Position numbers and translations under genes: made by a program. The notes under the pieces were generated by a model. That model was not told where the DNA came from and searched no databases. It saw nothing but the letters and a program-made list of their open reading frames with translations. Positions 23,550 to 30,147 of a stretch of 30,147 bases of DNA are shown here, in pieces. Source of the stretch: a virus; IMG/VR virus record IMGVR_UViG_3300042090_002940, positions 1 to 30,147 of that record. One strand, given 5' to 3'. Numbering within the stretch: position 1 is the first letter of the stretch; every line of letters begins with the position of its first letter.

Positions 23550-24961
23550 GCTGGACGTGGCGGTTTGCTATCGCGTTAATTGTTGTCGGGTTATTGGGCT
23601 TTGCAAACCTCTCAACTCAGCGCGCGTATCTATCTGACACGCTACATCAAGGCTGGTCACCGATGCTGGCGCAATTACGGCGCCTGACGAATCTTCCGGC
23701 TGGCATCCCTGTAATGATCGGCTTACAGGACTTTCCAAAGCCCGATCTGGTCGCGCTCTATTCTCTAGGTCATCCGGCTTGGTCGCTTGGCGGGCGGATC
23801 ACGACACCCTCGCAGCCTCTCCCGCCTGGCACGGAAATCGCCGATCTCATCGACAAATTGCTCGCCTCCGGCAAGCCGCTGTCCTTCGAACTGAGCCCCG
23901 GCGGCCTGCGTCACAAGTTCCAGCGCTTCGATCCGCTGAACGGCGGTTCCGTCGCGTCGGCGGTTGTCGTGCTGCCGGCGCGGGACGAGAGCGTCGTGAA
24001 CGCCAGCCAGAGCCGGCCGCAGAGCGGTCACCTATATGCAGCACCCTTGGCCGATCTCCACAACACTCTGGTGCTGATGGATACCGATCTGGCGCACTGG
24101 ATCATACCCGGGGGCCTTGCCGACACGGCGCTGTGGCAATGGGAGGGCGATTTCGCCGGGTCGCCGAACGGGATTCAGGGCGTCGGCCGCCACTTGCTGT
24201 TCGAGGTATTGAATCCGGTCCCCGGCTCGCGCCTGCTGCTCGACTTCACCTCGGGCGGGTTGGCGCAGCAGGGGCTGGCGCTGCCGCCGGCGGCGGCGTT
24301 CGGTACCGAGCGGCTCGATCTCGGGCTGGCCGGCCACGGCGCCGGGCGGGTCTTGTCCGCGCCGATCGAGCCGCGGGAGATCGACGGCCACTACTACCTC
24401 GCCATCGATATGGGCGTCGATGCCGGGCAATTCCTCGGCGAGCGGCAGGGCCTGGCGGCGCTCTACAACACCAATCTGCGCGATGATCCGCGCCGGCTGG
24501 TGGGGTTCGTCCGGAACATTTCCCTGCTGACCCCGGACGAGGCGGCGGCGCTCGATCCGCCCGGCGCGGTGGCGCGGCTGCCGGCCGATCTGATGGCGCC
24601 CGGCCTGCTGTTCAGCGGCATATCGGAGGATGGCTGGCTGGCCGACAAGGCGTGGTTCCGCCTGGGCTTGCCGGGGCCGAGCAACCGGCTGCGCATCGCC
24701 GGTGAGATTCCCGGATTCAGCCCGAAGATTCTCGGCGGCATCGTGCGGCTTTTTGCCGACGGCACCAAGATCGCCGAGGCCAAGCTGATCGCGGGGCAGT
24801 TCGATCTGACCTTTCCAATCCCGGAGGCGTCGGGCCCGCGGATCATCGCCCTCGAATTCAGTGAATTCGACCGCCTGCCGCCGCCCGACGGCCGCGTCGT
24901 GTCGATCCATCTGGAAACGCTTGCGCTCGGCCAAGTGCAGGCCGCGGAGACCGGGCGCTAA
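23546..24961 (+). CDS. Membrane-anchored periplasmic protein with sugar-binding-like C-terminus
   Basis: This 471-residue protein starts at ATG 23546, overlapping the preceding stop, with AAGGTGG upstream; ATG 23522 would add eight residues. Residues 4-27 (WTWRFAIALIVVGLLGFANL) form one membrane anchor, and the remainder should lie in the periplasm. Two beta-domains are visible, around residues 175-270 and about 365-460; the last one (RIAGEIPGFSPKILGGIVRL, FADGTKIAEAKLIAGQFDLT, then GPRIIALEFSEFDRLPPPDG) resembles jelly-roll modules that accompany surface-glycan enzymes. A role with the upstream membrane protein in modifying a lipid-linked sugar is inferred. I see no glycosidase motif. From about 23800 on the GC content rises back to the level of the tail genes. 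Confidence 0.55.
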   Translation: MSWTWRFAIALIVVGLLGFANLSTQRAYLSDTLHQGWSPMLAQLRRLTNLPAGIPVMIGLQDFPKPDLVALYSLGHPAWSLGGRITTPSQPLPPGTEIADLIDKLLASGKPLSFELSPGGLRHKFQRFDPLNGGSVASAVVVLPARDESVVNASQSRPQSGHLYAAPLADLHNTLVLMDTDLAHWIIPGGLADTALWQWEGDFAGSPNGIQGVGRHLLFEVLNPVPGSRLLLDFTSGGLAQQGLALPPAAAFGTERLDLGLAGHGAGRVLSAPIEPREIDGHYYLAIDMGVDAGQFLGERQGLAALYNTNLRDDPRRLVGFVRNISLLTPDEAAALDPPGAVARLPADLMAPGLLFSGISEDGWLADKAWFRLGLPGPSNRLRIAGEIPGFSPKILGGIVRLFADGTKIAEAKLIAGQFDLTFPIPEASGPRIIALEFSEFDRLPPPDGRVVSIHLETLALGQVQAAETGR

Positions 24962-25058
24962 GGCGCACCGGCCGCGCCGCCGCCCGGCGATCGCCGCCTG
25001 ACCGATTGACCAGGAACGAGATCCGGCGCCCGGGCGTCCGCGTCCGCGCGCCCGCTGC

Positions 25059-25098
25059 GGCATCTCGGCCCCGGCATCTCGGCCCCGGCATCTCGACC
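25059..25098. repeat. 14-bp tandem repeat before the endolysin
   Basis: GGCATCTCGGCCCC occurs at 25059-25072 and 25073-25086 exactly, followed by a partial third copy GGCATCTCGACC to 25098. The repeat lies in the 161-base gap in front of the endolysin and ends 24 bases before its start, so copy number could influence leader length or structure. It may also be plain replication slippage. Confidence 0.8.
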
Positions 25099-25122
25099 AT
25101 TGCCGTGCTCAGGAGAAATCTC

Positions 25123-25869
25123 ATGTCCGCCATCACACCCGCGCTCCGGGCGGCGATCCTGGCTGCGCTGTTCCATCATGAATGCGGCGGCCGAGACGAT
25201 GTCGCCTATCGGCTTTCCTTCGCGAGACTCGGCAAGAGCGGCGGATCCTTCGGTAAATTGCAGGCGGATTGCCATGCTGACCCTATTGCCCGGACGGTGA
25301 TCGGACAGATCCTGCGCGGCGCCGGCATGCCGGCCGATCGGGCCAGGCGAATCCTCGAAATTCTCGTCGCGGCGCTGCCGCGCGGGTGGCCCGGGGCGGC
25401 TGCGGATCTGGCCGCGATCAACGCCGCGATTGCGGCACCGGCCGGGCGAAAATCGGTCGATGCGCTCGACCAGACGATCCTCACCGGGCTGGTCGCGGAT
25501 CTCGAGCACTGTGCGGCGGCCGCGGCCCGGCGCGGCGCGACGGTCGAACCGGCGGCGCTGATCGCCATGGCGCTGTGGATCAATCAATTCGGCCGGCCGA
25601 CCGAGCTCCTGCGCTGGCTCGGCGGCGGCGCCGTCACGCTGGGCGGCCGCGAGATTGCGCCGCCGCCGGGGGCTGCGGTGACCGAGGCGCAGTTCATTTC
25701 CGGCTATGTCGCGTTCGTCCCGTTCGAAACGGCGCATCCCGGCCAGATCGCCGCGCTGCGCGACGCCGTCGCCGTCGGTGTCGCGGCGCTGTCGACATCG
25801 CCGCGGCTGCGGACGGCGCCTCCGGCGGCATCGGCCGAAATCTCGAATCAGGTCGGAGGAACACAATGA
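25123..25869 (+). CDS. Endolysin-like protein (putative peptidoglycan hydrolase)
   Basis: This 248-residue protein carries the pattern HHECGGRDD (E20, D25, D26) followed by GKSGGSFGKLQAD (residues 37-49), as in lysozyme-like enzymes where a Glu at the end of the first helix starts cleavage of the glycan and a nearby acidic residue assists. A helical domain follows, with MALWINQFGRPTELLRWLGG near residues 148-165. It has no signal peptide, so it would need a holin to cross the inner membrane. AGGAGA lies before ATG 25123. The small membrane protein and lipoprotein behind it make a lysis cassette. Family is inferred from motif and context. Confidence 0.6.
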   Translation: MSAITPALRAAILAALFHHECGGRDDVAYRLSFARLGKSGGSFGKLQADCHADPIARTVIGQILRGAGMPADRARRILEILVAALPRGWPGAAADLAAINAAIAAPAGRKSVDALDQTILTGLVADLEHCAAAAARRGATVEPAALIAMALWINQFGRPTELLRWLGGGAVTLGGREIAPPPGAAVTEAQFISGYVAFVPFETAHPGQIAALRDAVAVGVAALSTSPRLRTAPPAASAEISNQVGGTQ

Positions 25870-26042
25870 TGGAAAGAATCCTGCTGCTGAAATTTCTCGC
25901 CGGCGGCGTGCTGTTCGGCATGCTGTTCGCGCTCGTCATCCTGGACAAGATGCCTGCGGCGAGTTTCGAGGCCTTGGCGATCGGCGCGTTGGGCGCGATC
26001 GGCGGCCATGTCACGGCCCGGCTCGGCGCCGGCCAATCCTGA
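25866..26042 (+). CDS. Holin-like small membrane protein
   Basis: This 58-residue protein has one clear membrane segment near residues 7-26 (LLKFLAGGVLFGMLFALVIL) and a second, weaker one at about 33-51 (SFEALAIGALGAIGGHV), with a short polar C-terminus. Size, position after the endolysin and the overlap of its ATG with the preceding stop (ATGA) suit a holin that forms inner-membrane lesions to release the endolysin. GGAGGA at 25855-25860 supports the start; ATG 25869 is an alternative. Holins are too diverse to assign a class. Confidence 0.6.
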   Translation: MMERILLLKFLAGGVLFGMLFALVILDKMPAASFEALAIGALGAIGGHVTARLGAGQS

Positions 26043-26082
26043 CCCATCGCGGCCGATCGGCGCATCGGCCCCCTCATTTTCC

Positions 26083-26116
26083 GTTTCGGAGATAATGCAG
26101 TTTCGGAGACTATGAA
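26083..26116 (+). repeat. Duplicated binding site with a six-codon mini-ORF
   Basis: GTTTCGGAGA occurs at 26083-26092 and again at 26100-26109, each followed by a start codon at the same distance. The first ATG (26095) opens a mini-ORF of six codons (MQFRRL) that ends in TGA overlapping the ATG of the lipoprotein gene at 26112. A coupled leader peptide or a 17-bp tandem duplication both fit. Confidence 0.55.
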
Positions 26117-26483
26117 CATGACCCGACATCCGGGCGCGCTCGCGCTCGTCCTCGCCGCCCTCGCGCTGGCCGGCTGCGGTATCACCCCGGCCAATCCGTT
26201 CACGGAATTCGCCCCGCTCACGACCAAGATCGCGGCCTTTACCGCTGCCGACGTCCAGACCGCGCTCGACGACGCCAACAAGAACGACGACGTCGTCGGC
26301 GCGCTGTGCTGGGGCACGGTACAAAAGGCGCTGCCGGCGCTGCAGCCGCCAAAGGCGGCGGGCGGCGCCACCGCGATTCAGCTCGGCCGCGATGTTCAGC
26401 GAAAGCTGCCCGACATCGCCGATGCCTGCGCCAACATCCTGCCGACCGGCCTGGTCTCGCTTGCCGGGCTGGTCGGCGGGTAA
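26112..26483 (+). CDS. Lipoprotein of the lysis cassette
   Basis: This 123-residue protein begins with a lipoprotein signal: basic N-terminus, a hydrophobic LALVLAALALAGC core and a lipobox LAGC with Cys at residue 22. After cleavage the acylated protein would sit in the outer or inner membrane on the periplasmic side. The mature part is helical with few motifs (AADVQTALDDANKNDDVVGA) and has two or more Cys. A spanin-like function in lysis is tempting because of the neighbours, but it lacks the coiled coil of o-spanins and the C-terminal membrane segment of u-spanins. Confidence 0.65.
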   Translation: MNMTRHPGALALVLAALALAGCGITPANPFTEFAPLTTKIAAFTAADVQTALDDANKNDDVVGALCWGTVQKALPALQPPKAAGGATAIQLGRDVQRKLPDIADACANILPTGLVSLAGLVGG

Positions 26484-26565
26484 TTCCCGGCGCGGCTTTC
26501 CCGGTGAATTCGGCCATGCCGTTCCAGACACAGAACCATTTTCTCCAGACTGTGGAGGTCGGGCG

Positions 26566-27498
26566 ATGACGACGGTGTTGTTCGCAACGAACAGGCTTGC
26601 CGATTCCTCCGTCCCGGGCGGCTTCGGCGCGCTCATGGCGCAGGAAGGGCCGGCCAACATCACCTACGGCACCGCCGCGGTCGAGAACGGCCGGCTCGCC
26701 GCGGTAGCCGATATTCAGCCGGGCCATTGGCCGGACGCGACCCTGGGGATGATTGCCCGATCGCCGGTGTCGCTGGTCACGGTGCACGGCTTCGATTACA
26801 GCTTCGAGGACTCCCTGATCCGCGCCGCGTCGCTCGGCGATCTGTACGGCGTCAAGACCGTGATCGCGCCGTGCTGGCCGTCGGCGGGCAGATTGATCGA
26901 ATTCGGCCTGCCCGATGACGCCTATCTGCACGACCAGAAGATGGCGGCAGCCTCGGGACCGGCGATCGCCCATATGCTGACGACGCTGGCGCTGATCCGC
27001 GGCTATCAGGCGCCGGGCGCGCGCATGACCGGGCTGTTTCACTCGATGGGCAGTTTCGTCCTGGGCGGGGCGCTCGACGCGCTGGATGCGTTCGGCATGC
27101 CGCCGGCCCCGCTGTTCGACGACGCGCTCCTGGCCGCTGCCGACGAGCGCGCAGACAGCTTCGATCTCGCGGACCATGCGCGTCTCGGCCGGTTGTCGCG
27201 GGTTGCCGTTCGGCAAACCCTTTATTTTGCGCAGGACGACGAGGTGCTCGCTCTGTCGGCGGCGATCAACGGCGCGGCACGGCTGGGGCAAGACGGGCCG
27301 ATCGATCGTCAAAATGCAGATTTGTTCCCGCCGGAAATCTTCCGGTTCGTCGATTGCACGGCGAGTGATCCGGTCGACCTCGACCCGGATGACAGTCACC
27401 AATATTACCGGAATTCACCGGTTGTCGTCGCGGATATCGCCGCGGTCGTCACGGGCAGGGCCGCGGCGGCAACGAGCGCCGAAAGATCTGCCGCGTAA
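26566..27498 (+). CDS. Alpha/beta-hydrolase fold protein (DUF900-like)
   Basis: This 310-residue protein opens with LFATNRLADS, followed by VSLVTVHGFDYSFEDSLIRA, a strand-plus-oxyanion region typical of this family, and the nucleophile elbow GLFHSMGSFVL with Ser160 in H-S-M-G. An acidic residue near 225 (FAQDDEV) and a His near 278 (DDSHQYY) could complete the Ser-Asp-His triad. No signal peptide is visible, so it acts in the cytoplasm or after lysis. GGAGGTCGGGCG before ATG 26566 supports the start. It closes the lysis region before the strong terminator. A lipase or esterase role is inferred from the fold; the substrate is unknown. Confidence 0.7.
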   Translation: MTTVLFATNRLADSSVPGGFGALMAQEGPANITYGTAAVENGRLAAVADIQPGHWPDATLGMIARSPVSLVTVHGFDYSFEDSLIRAASLGDLYGVKTVIAPCWPSAGRLIEFGLPDDAYLHDQKMAAASGPAIAHMLTTLALIRGYQAPGARMTGLFHSMGSFVLGGALDALDAFGMPPAPLFDDALLAAADERADSFDLADHARLGRLSRVAVRQTLYFAQDDEVLALSAAINGAARLGQDGPIDRQNADLFPPEIFRFVDCTASDPVDLDPDDSHQYYRNSPVVVADIAAVVTGRAAAATSAERSAA

Positions 27499-27588
27499 TG
27501 CCGCCCGGCGCCTGAAGTCCTTGCCGCGACTGCTGGCGGAATCCGTCCGGTCGTCATCCGCCCCGGCATGTACTGCACTCGTCGTTAC

Positions 27589-27634
27589 GCCCGCGCCGGC
27601 CCCAAAAGGGGCCGGCGCGGGCTTTTTTTTGTTT
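27589..27634 (+). terminator. Strong intrinsic terminator closing the phage block
   Basis: A perfect 15-bp stem (GCCCGCGCCGGCCCC / GGGGCCGGCGCGGGC) with loop AAAA is followed by eight T residues and a further TTTT. It lies 90 bases after the last phage-side gene and is the clearest terminator in the window. It separates the phage operon from the chemotaxis gene. Confidence 0.95.
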
Positions 27635-27829
27635 TGGCCATGCGGGCCGGGGGGTCGCTCGGCACGGCGGCCGGGCAGCCGGCGCGGCACAGCCGCGGTT
27701 GCCGCGAACGAATTTGGCGTTTAGAGTTGTGCCGGTTGGGAATATCGTTGGTGGCGTCCGAACTCGGCCGCAGTGCGGTCCCGCGGCTCGGGACTGATCG
27801 CTCCGCTAGCCAATAAAGGCGATTCGACA
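27635..27829. other. Gap between terminator and chemotaxis gene
   Basis: No gene is seen. This gap, together with 27499-27588, is where the right prophage boundary would be expected, because the genes before the terminator are phage-like and the genes after it are chromosomal. I see no tRNA gene and no direct repeat that would mark an att site, and no convincing promoter for the chemotaxis gene. Confidence 0.5.
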
Positions 27830-29518
27830 GTGCAGCTCAAAGATCTAAGTATCTTGGCGAAGATCGCGATTCCGGCGAGCGTTCTGGCGCTCGTTTCGGT
27901 CCTGATCGCGGTGTACGCGACGCTGTCGGTGGAGCATTTCGCGATGACGGTCGCCAGCCAGGATCGAATCGCGGCGAGCCTGAAATTCGCCTTGGAGGCG
28001 CAAAGCGCGTTCAACAGCGTCGCGGTCAGCGAAAAGAATGTCATCCTGACCGGCACCGAAGCGAGCGTCGCAAAGGGGCACATCGCCCTCTATGACCAGG
28101 CTGTCGAGGCGACCCTGCAGGCGCTCGACCAGCTTTCGTCGGTCGTCGACACGCAAGAGCGGCGCGACTTGATCGAGACCACCCGCGAAAATGTGCGAAA
28201 GCGTCGGGAGGTCAGCCAGTCGGTCTTTGCTCTGGCCGGCCAGGGCAAGACCGCCGAGGCTTTCGCGATGTCGAGCGTCGAAGCGGCAAAGTATCGCAAG
28301 GCGGCCAGCGAAGCCGTGAATGCGCTGGTCAAACTCAATGACGGCGATCTGCAAAGGATCGGCCGCACGGCCGAGGCGCAGACGGTTCGCAACCGCATCA
28401 TCTTGTGGGCCGGATCGGCCGGCGGACTCATCATCGCCTTCGCCGTGACCGGCTGGATCGTCATCACCCAGATCGTGCGGCCGGTGCGCGGCATTACGGG
28501 GCAGATGGAGCGGCTGGCGGCGGGCGATCTTGCCGGCGAGGTGCCGGATGCGGGGCGGCGCGACGAGGTCGGCGCCCTGGCCCGTTCGTTGCAGGTTTTC
28601 AAGCGCAATGCGGTCGAGCGGCGCGATTTGGAGGTGGCGCAACGCGAGGAGCAGGGCCGCAAGGAGGCGCAGCAGCAGGCCGTTGCGGGTTCCATCGCGT
28701 CTTTCGATGGCGCCGCGCGGCAGGCGCTGCAAGCACTCGACGGCGCCGCTGCGGAGATGCGCAGCACAGCCGAAGAGTTGAGCGCAACGGCAGGCCAGAC
28801 ATCGACACAGGCCGTCGCCGTCGCCGCCGCGTCGGGGCAGGCGGCGGCGAATGTCCAGACCGTTGCCGCCGCGACGGCCGAGTTGGCCGCTTCCATCGGG
28901 GAGATCAGCCGGCAGGTCAGCCAATGCGCGACGATCGCCGGCGATGCGGTCAGAGAGGCCGACCAGGCCGGCGGGACGGTTCAGAGCCTCGACGTGGCGG
29001 CAACACGCATCGGCGAGGTTGTCGGGTTGATCAAGACGATCGCCGCCCAGACCAATCTGCTCGCGCTCAATGCCACGATCGAGGCAGCGCGGGCCGGCGA
29101 ACACGGCAAGGGCTTCGCGGTCGTTGCCAACGAAGTCAAGGCGTTGGCCAATCAGACGGCGCGCGCGACCGGCGAGATCGAGGCTCAGGTGGCGGCGATT
29201 CAGCAGGCGACCGGCGCGGCGACCGGTGCGATCCGGGGGATCGGCGGCACGATCTCCGAAATCAGCCAGATCACGACCACGATCGCCTCGGCTGTCGAGC
29301 AGCAGGGGGCGGCAACCCGCGAGATCGCCCGCAGCGTCGACGACGCGGCGCGCGGCACCGGCGAAGTCTCGCTCAATATCGCCGGGGTCACCGGCGCTGC
29401 GCAGCATTCCGGCGAAATGTCCGCGCGCGTGCTGTCGTCGGCCGCCGGGGTTACGCGCCAGGCTGAGCGGCTGCGCGCCGAGGTCGACAGCTTTCTCGGC
29501 CGGATCCGGAACAACTGA
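27830..29518 (+). CDS. Methyl-accepting chemotaxis protein
   Basis: This 562-residue protein is a membrane chemoreceptor. Membrane segment 1 lies at about residues 10-33, then a helical periplasmic sensor region of about 155 residues (a four-helix-bundle type by its length and charge), segment 2 at about 190-213, a HAMP region ([20 protein letters not shown]) and the cytoplasmic signalling domain. The conserved hairpin tip, [20 protein letters not shown] with [20 protein letters not shown], lies near residues 400-435 and binds CheA and CheW. I chose GTG 27830, which gives [14 protein letters not shown] as in related receptors; a GTG at 27773 would add a non-conserved leader. It is a chromosomal gene, not a phage gene, by context. 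Ligand is unknown. Confidence 0.9.
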   Translation: MQLKDLSILAKIAIPASVLALVSVLIAVYATLSVEHFAMTVASQDRIAASLKFALEAQSAFNSVAVSEKNVILTGTEASVAKGHIALYDQAVEATLQALDQLSSVVDTQERRDLIETTRENVRKRREVSQSVFALAGQGKTAEAFAMSSVEAAKYRKAASEAVNALVKLNDGDLQRIGRTAEAQTVRNRIILWAGSAGGLIIAFAVTGWIVITQIVRPVRGITGQMERLAAGDLAGEVPDAGRRDEVGALARSLQVFKRNAVERRDLEVAQREEQGRKEAQQQAVAGSIASFDGAARQALQALDGAAAEMRSTAEELSATAGQTSTQAVAVAAASGQAAANVQTVAAATAELAASIGEISRQVSQCATIAGDAVREADQAGGTVQSLDVAATRIGEVVGLIKTIAAQTNLLALNATIEAARAGEHGKGFAVVANEVKALANQTARATGEIEAQVAAIQQATGAATGAIRGIGGTISEISQITTTIASAVEQQGAATREIARSVDDAARGTGEVSLNIAGVTGAAQHSGEMSARVLSSAAGVTRQAERLRAEVDSFLGRIRNN

Positions 29519-29579
29519 ACGGCGTGTGTGCGGTAGAACGCCGTGGTGCCGGACCGGCGGACGGGGTACGATACCGGCT

Positions 29580-29999
29580 ATGATCGCCATCATCCCCGGT
29601 CTCGCGATCGGCGAGGACGAAATCGATGAAAGCTTCGTCCGTGCCTCCGGGCCCGGTGGGCAGAACGTCAACAAGGTGTCGACGGCGGTTGAACTGCGCT
29701 TCGACGTCCGCCGTTCGCCCTCGCTCCCGGAATATGTCCGTGCCAAGCTCGCGACCCTGGCCGGCCGCCGGTTGAACGGTGACGGCGTGCTGGTCATCCA
29801 GGCCCAGCAATTTCGCTCTCAGGAGCGCAACCGCCAGGACGCGCTCGACCGGCTGGTGGCGTTGATCCGGGCCGCTGCGCACCGCGAGGCGCCGCGCCGG
29901 CCGACGCGCCCGACTCTGGGTTCCAAACGGCGCCGGCTCGAGGCCAAGAGCCAGCGTGGCGCGCTGAAGCGGCTGCGCAGTACCGGCCCGGACGACTGA
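29580..29999 (+). CDS. arfB: Peptide chain release factor homologue ArfB
   Basis: This 139-residue protein rescues ribosomes stalled on mRNAs without a stop codon, by hydrolysing the peptidyl-tRNA. It has the catalytic GGQ motif at residues 26-28 in SGPGGQNVNKVSTAVELRF, a context shared by ArfB/YaeJ and release factors, and a basic C-terminal tail (KRRRLEAKSQRGALKRLR) that enters the empty mRNA channel. It lacks the codon-recognition domains of RF1/RF2, as expected from its short length. It stands 61 bases after the chemoreceptor stop and is a normal chromosomal gene. Confidence 0.95.
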   Translation: MIAIIPGLAIGEDEIDESFVRASGPGGQNVNKVSTAVELRFDVRRSPSLPEYVRAKLATLAGRRLNGDGVLVIQAQQFRSQERNRQDALDRLVALIRAAAHREAPRRPTRPTLGSKRRRLEAKSQRGALKRLRSTGPDD

Positions 30000-30054
30000 A
30001 CGCCGCACGATATCGTGCCGACCGAGGCTGGCCGGCATGGCGGGCTTGCTCTAA

Positions 30055-30147
30055 GAGGCTGACCCAAAAAGATGTTGAGTGATTTCAGTATCTTGTGATT
30101 CGATGTTGTTGCGAAGAACGTCGAAGGGCACAAGATGATGTGGACTG
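30055..30147 (+). mobile_element. Left end of an IS5-like insertion sequence (cut by the window)
   Basis: GAGGCTGACCCAAAAAG at 30055-30071 looks like a terminal inverted repeat, preceded by CTAA (30051-30054), which fits the CWAR target duplication of the IS5 group. An AT-rich leader with GAAGG precedes a coding start at 30135 (MMWT), the common beginning of IS5-type transposases. The right end lies outside the window, so the pairing of repeats cannot be checked. Confidence 0.65.
30135..30147 (+). CDS. IS5-family transposase, first codons only
   Basis: Only MMWT is visible before the window ends. Transposases of several IS5 subgroups begin with MWT or MMWT after an AT-rich leader like the one here, and the inverted repeat lies 80 bases upstream. 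ATG 30138 is an alternative start. Confidence 0.55.

Noticed and set aside
29519-29544. Inverted repeat ACGGCGT / ACGCCGT after the chemoreceptor gene as terminator
   Set aside because: Only 7 bp with a 12-base loop and no T-run, so it is too weak to call.
27845-29797. Minus-strand open frame of 650 codons opposite the chemoreceptor
   Set aside because: The plus strand encodes a textbook chemoreceptor; the antisense frame has no recognisable domain.
1-30147. CRISPR arrays, tRNA or rRNA genes
   Set aside because: I looked for regularly spaced repeats and for cloverleaf-like segments in the gaps and saw none; a tRNA scan could still find one that I missed.

Overview
The window is a block of phage structural genes inside the chromosome of a high-GC alphaproteobacterium. 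I infer the host from base composition, codon use and the style of the flanking chromosomal genes (a methyl-accepting chemotaxis protein and the ribosome-rescue factor ArfB); a Rhodospirillales-like host fits, but the sequence does not prove it. All supported genes are on the plus strand.

Layout. 1-347: the end of an IS4-family transposase, cut by the window edge. 443-853: an orphan open frame next to it, possibly a remnant. 1147-8269: the head module, with portal, scaffold, major capsid protein, a tail-assembly chaperone carrying a textbook -1 frameshift site, small head or neck proteins and a likely tail-completion protein. 8501-10976: a small leader gene, contractile tail sheath and tail tube. 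11135-13971: an AT-rich membrane protein and a 724-residue protein with a globular N-terminus and a very long disordered tail, sitting where the tape measure normally lies. 13972-19364: a P2-like hub and baseplate series (hub-associated protein, LysM/gpX, gpD, gpV spike, gpW/gp25, gpJ, gpI). 19428-22021: a tail fibre or tailspike with an AT-rich tip, plus a small fibre-associated protein. 22164-24961: two genes that look like a surface-glycan modification cargo. 25123-26483: a lysis cassette (endolysin, holin-like protein, lipoprotein). 26566-27498: an alpha/beta hydrolase. A very strong intrinsic terminator at 27589-27634 closes the block. Chromosomal genes follow (27830-29999), and the left end of an IS5-like element begins at about 30055.

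The modules fit a myovirus-type prophage with head and contractile tail. No terminase, integrase, repressor or replication gene is present in the window, and insertion sequences flank both sides, so the prophage may be truncated or defective; the missing genes could also lie left of the IS4 element. The parts most worth a second look are the frameshifted tail chaperone placed beside the capsid gene, the unusual protein in the tape-measure slot with its AT-rich membrane-protein partner, the two-gene surface-modification cargo, and the hydrolase at the end of the lysis cassette.
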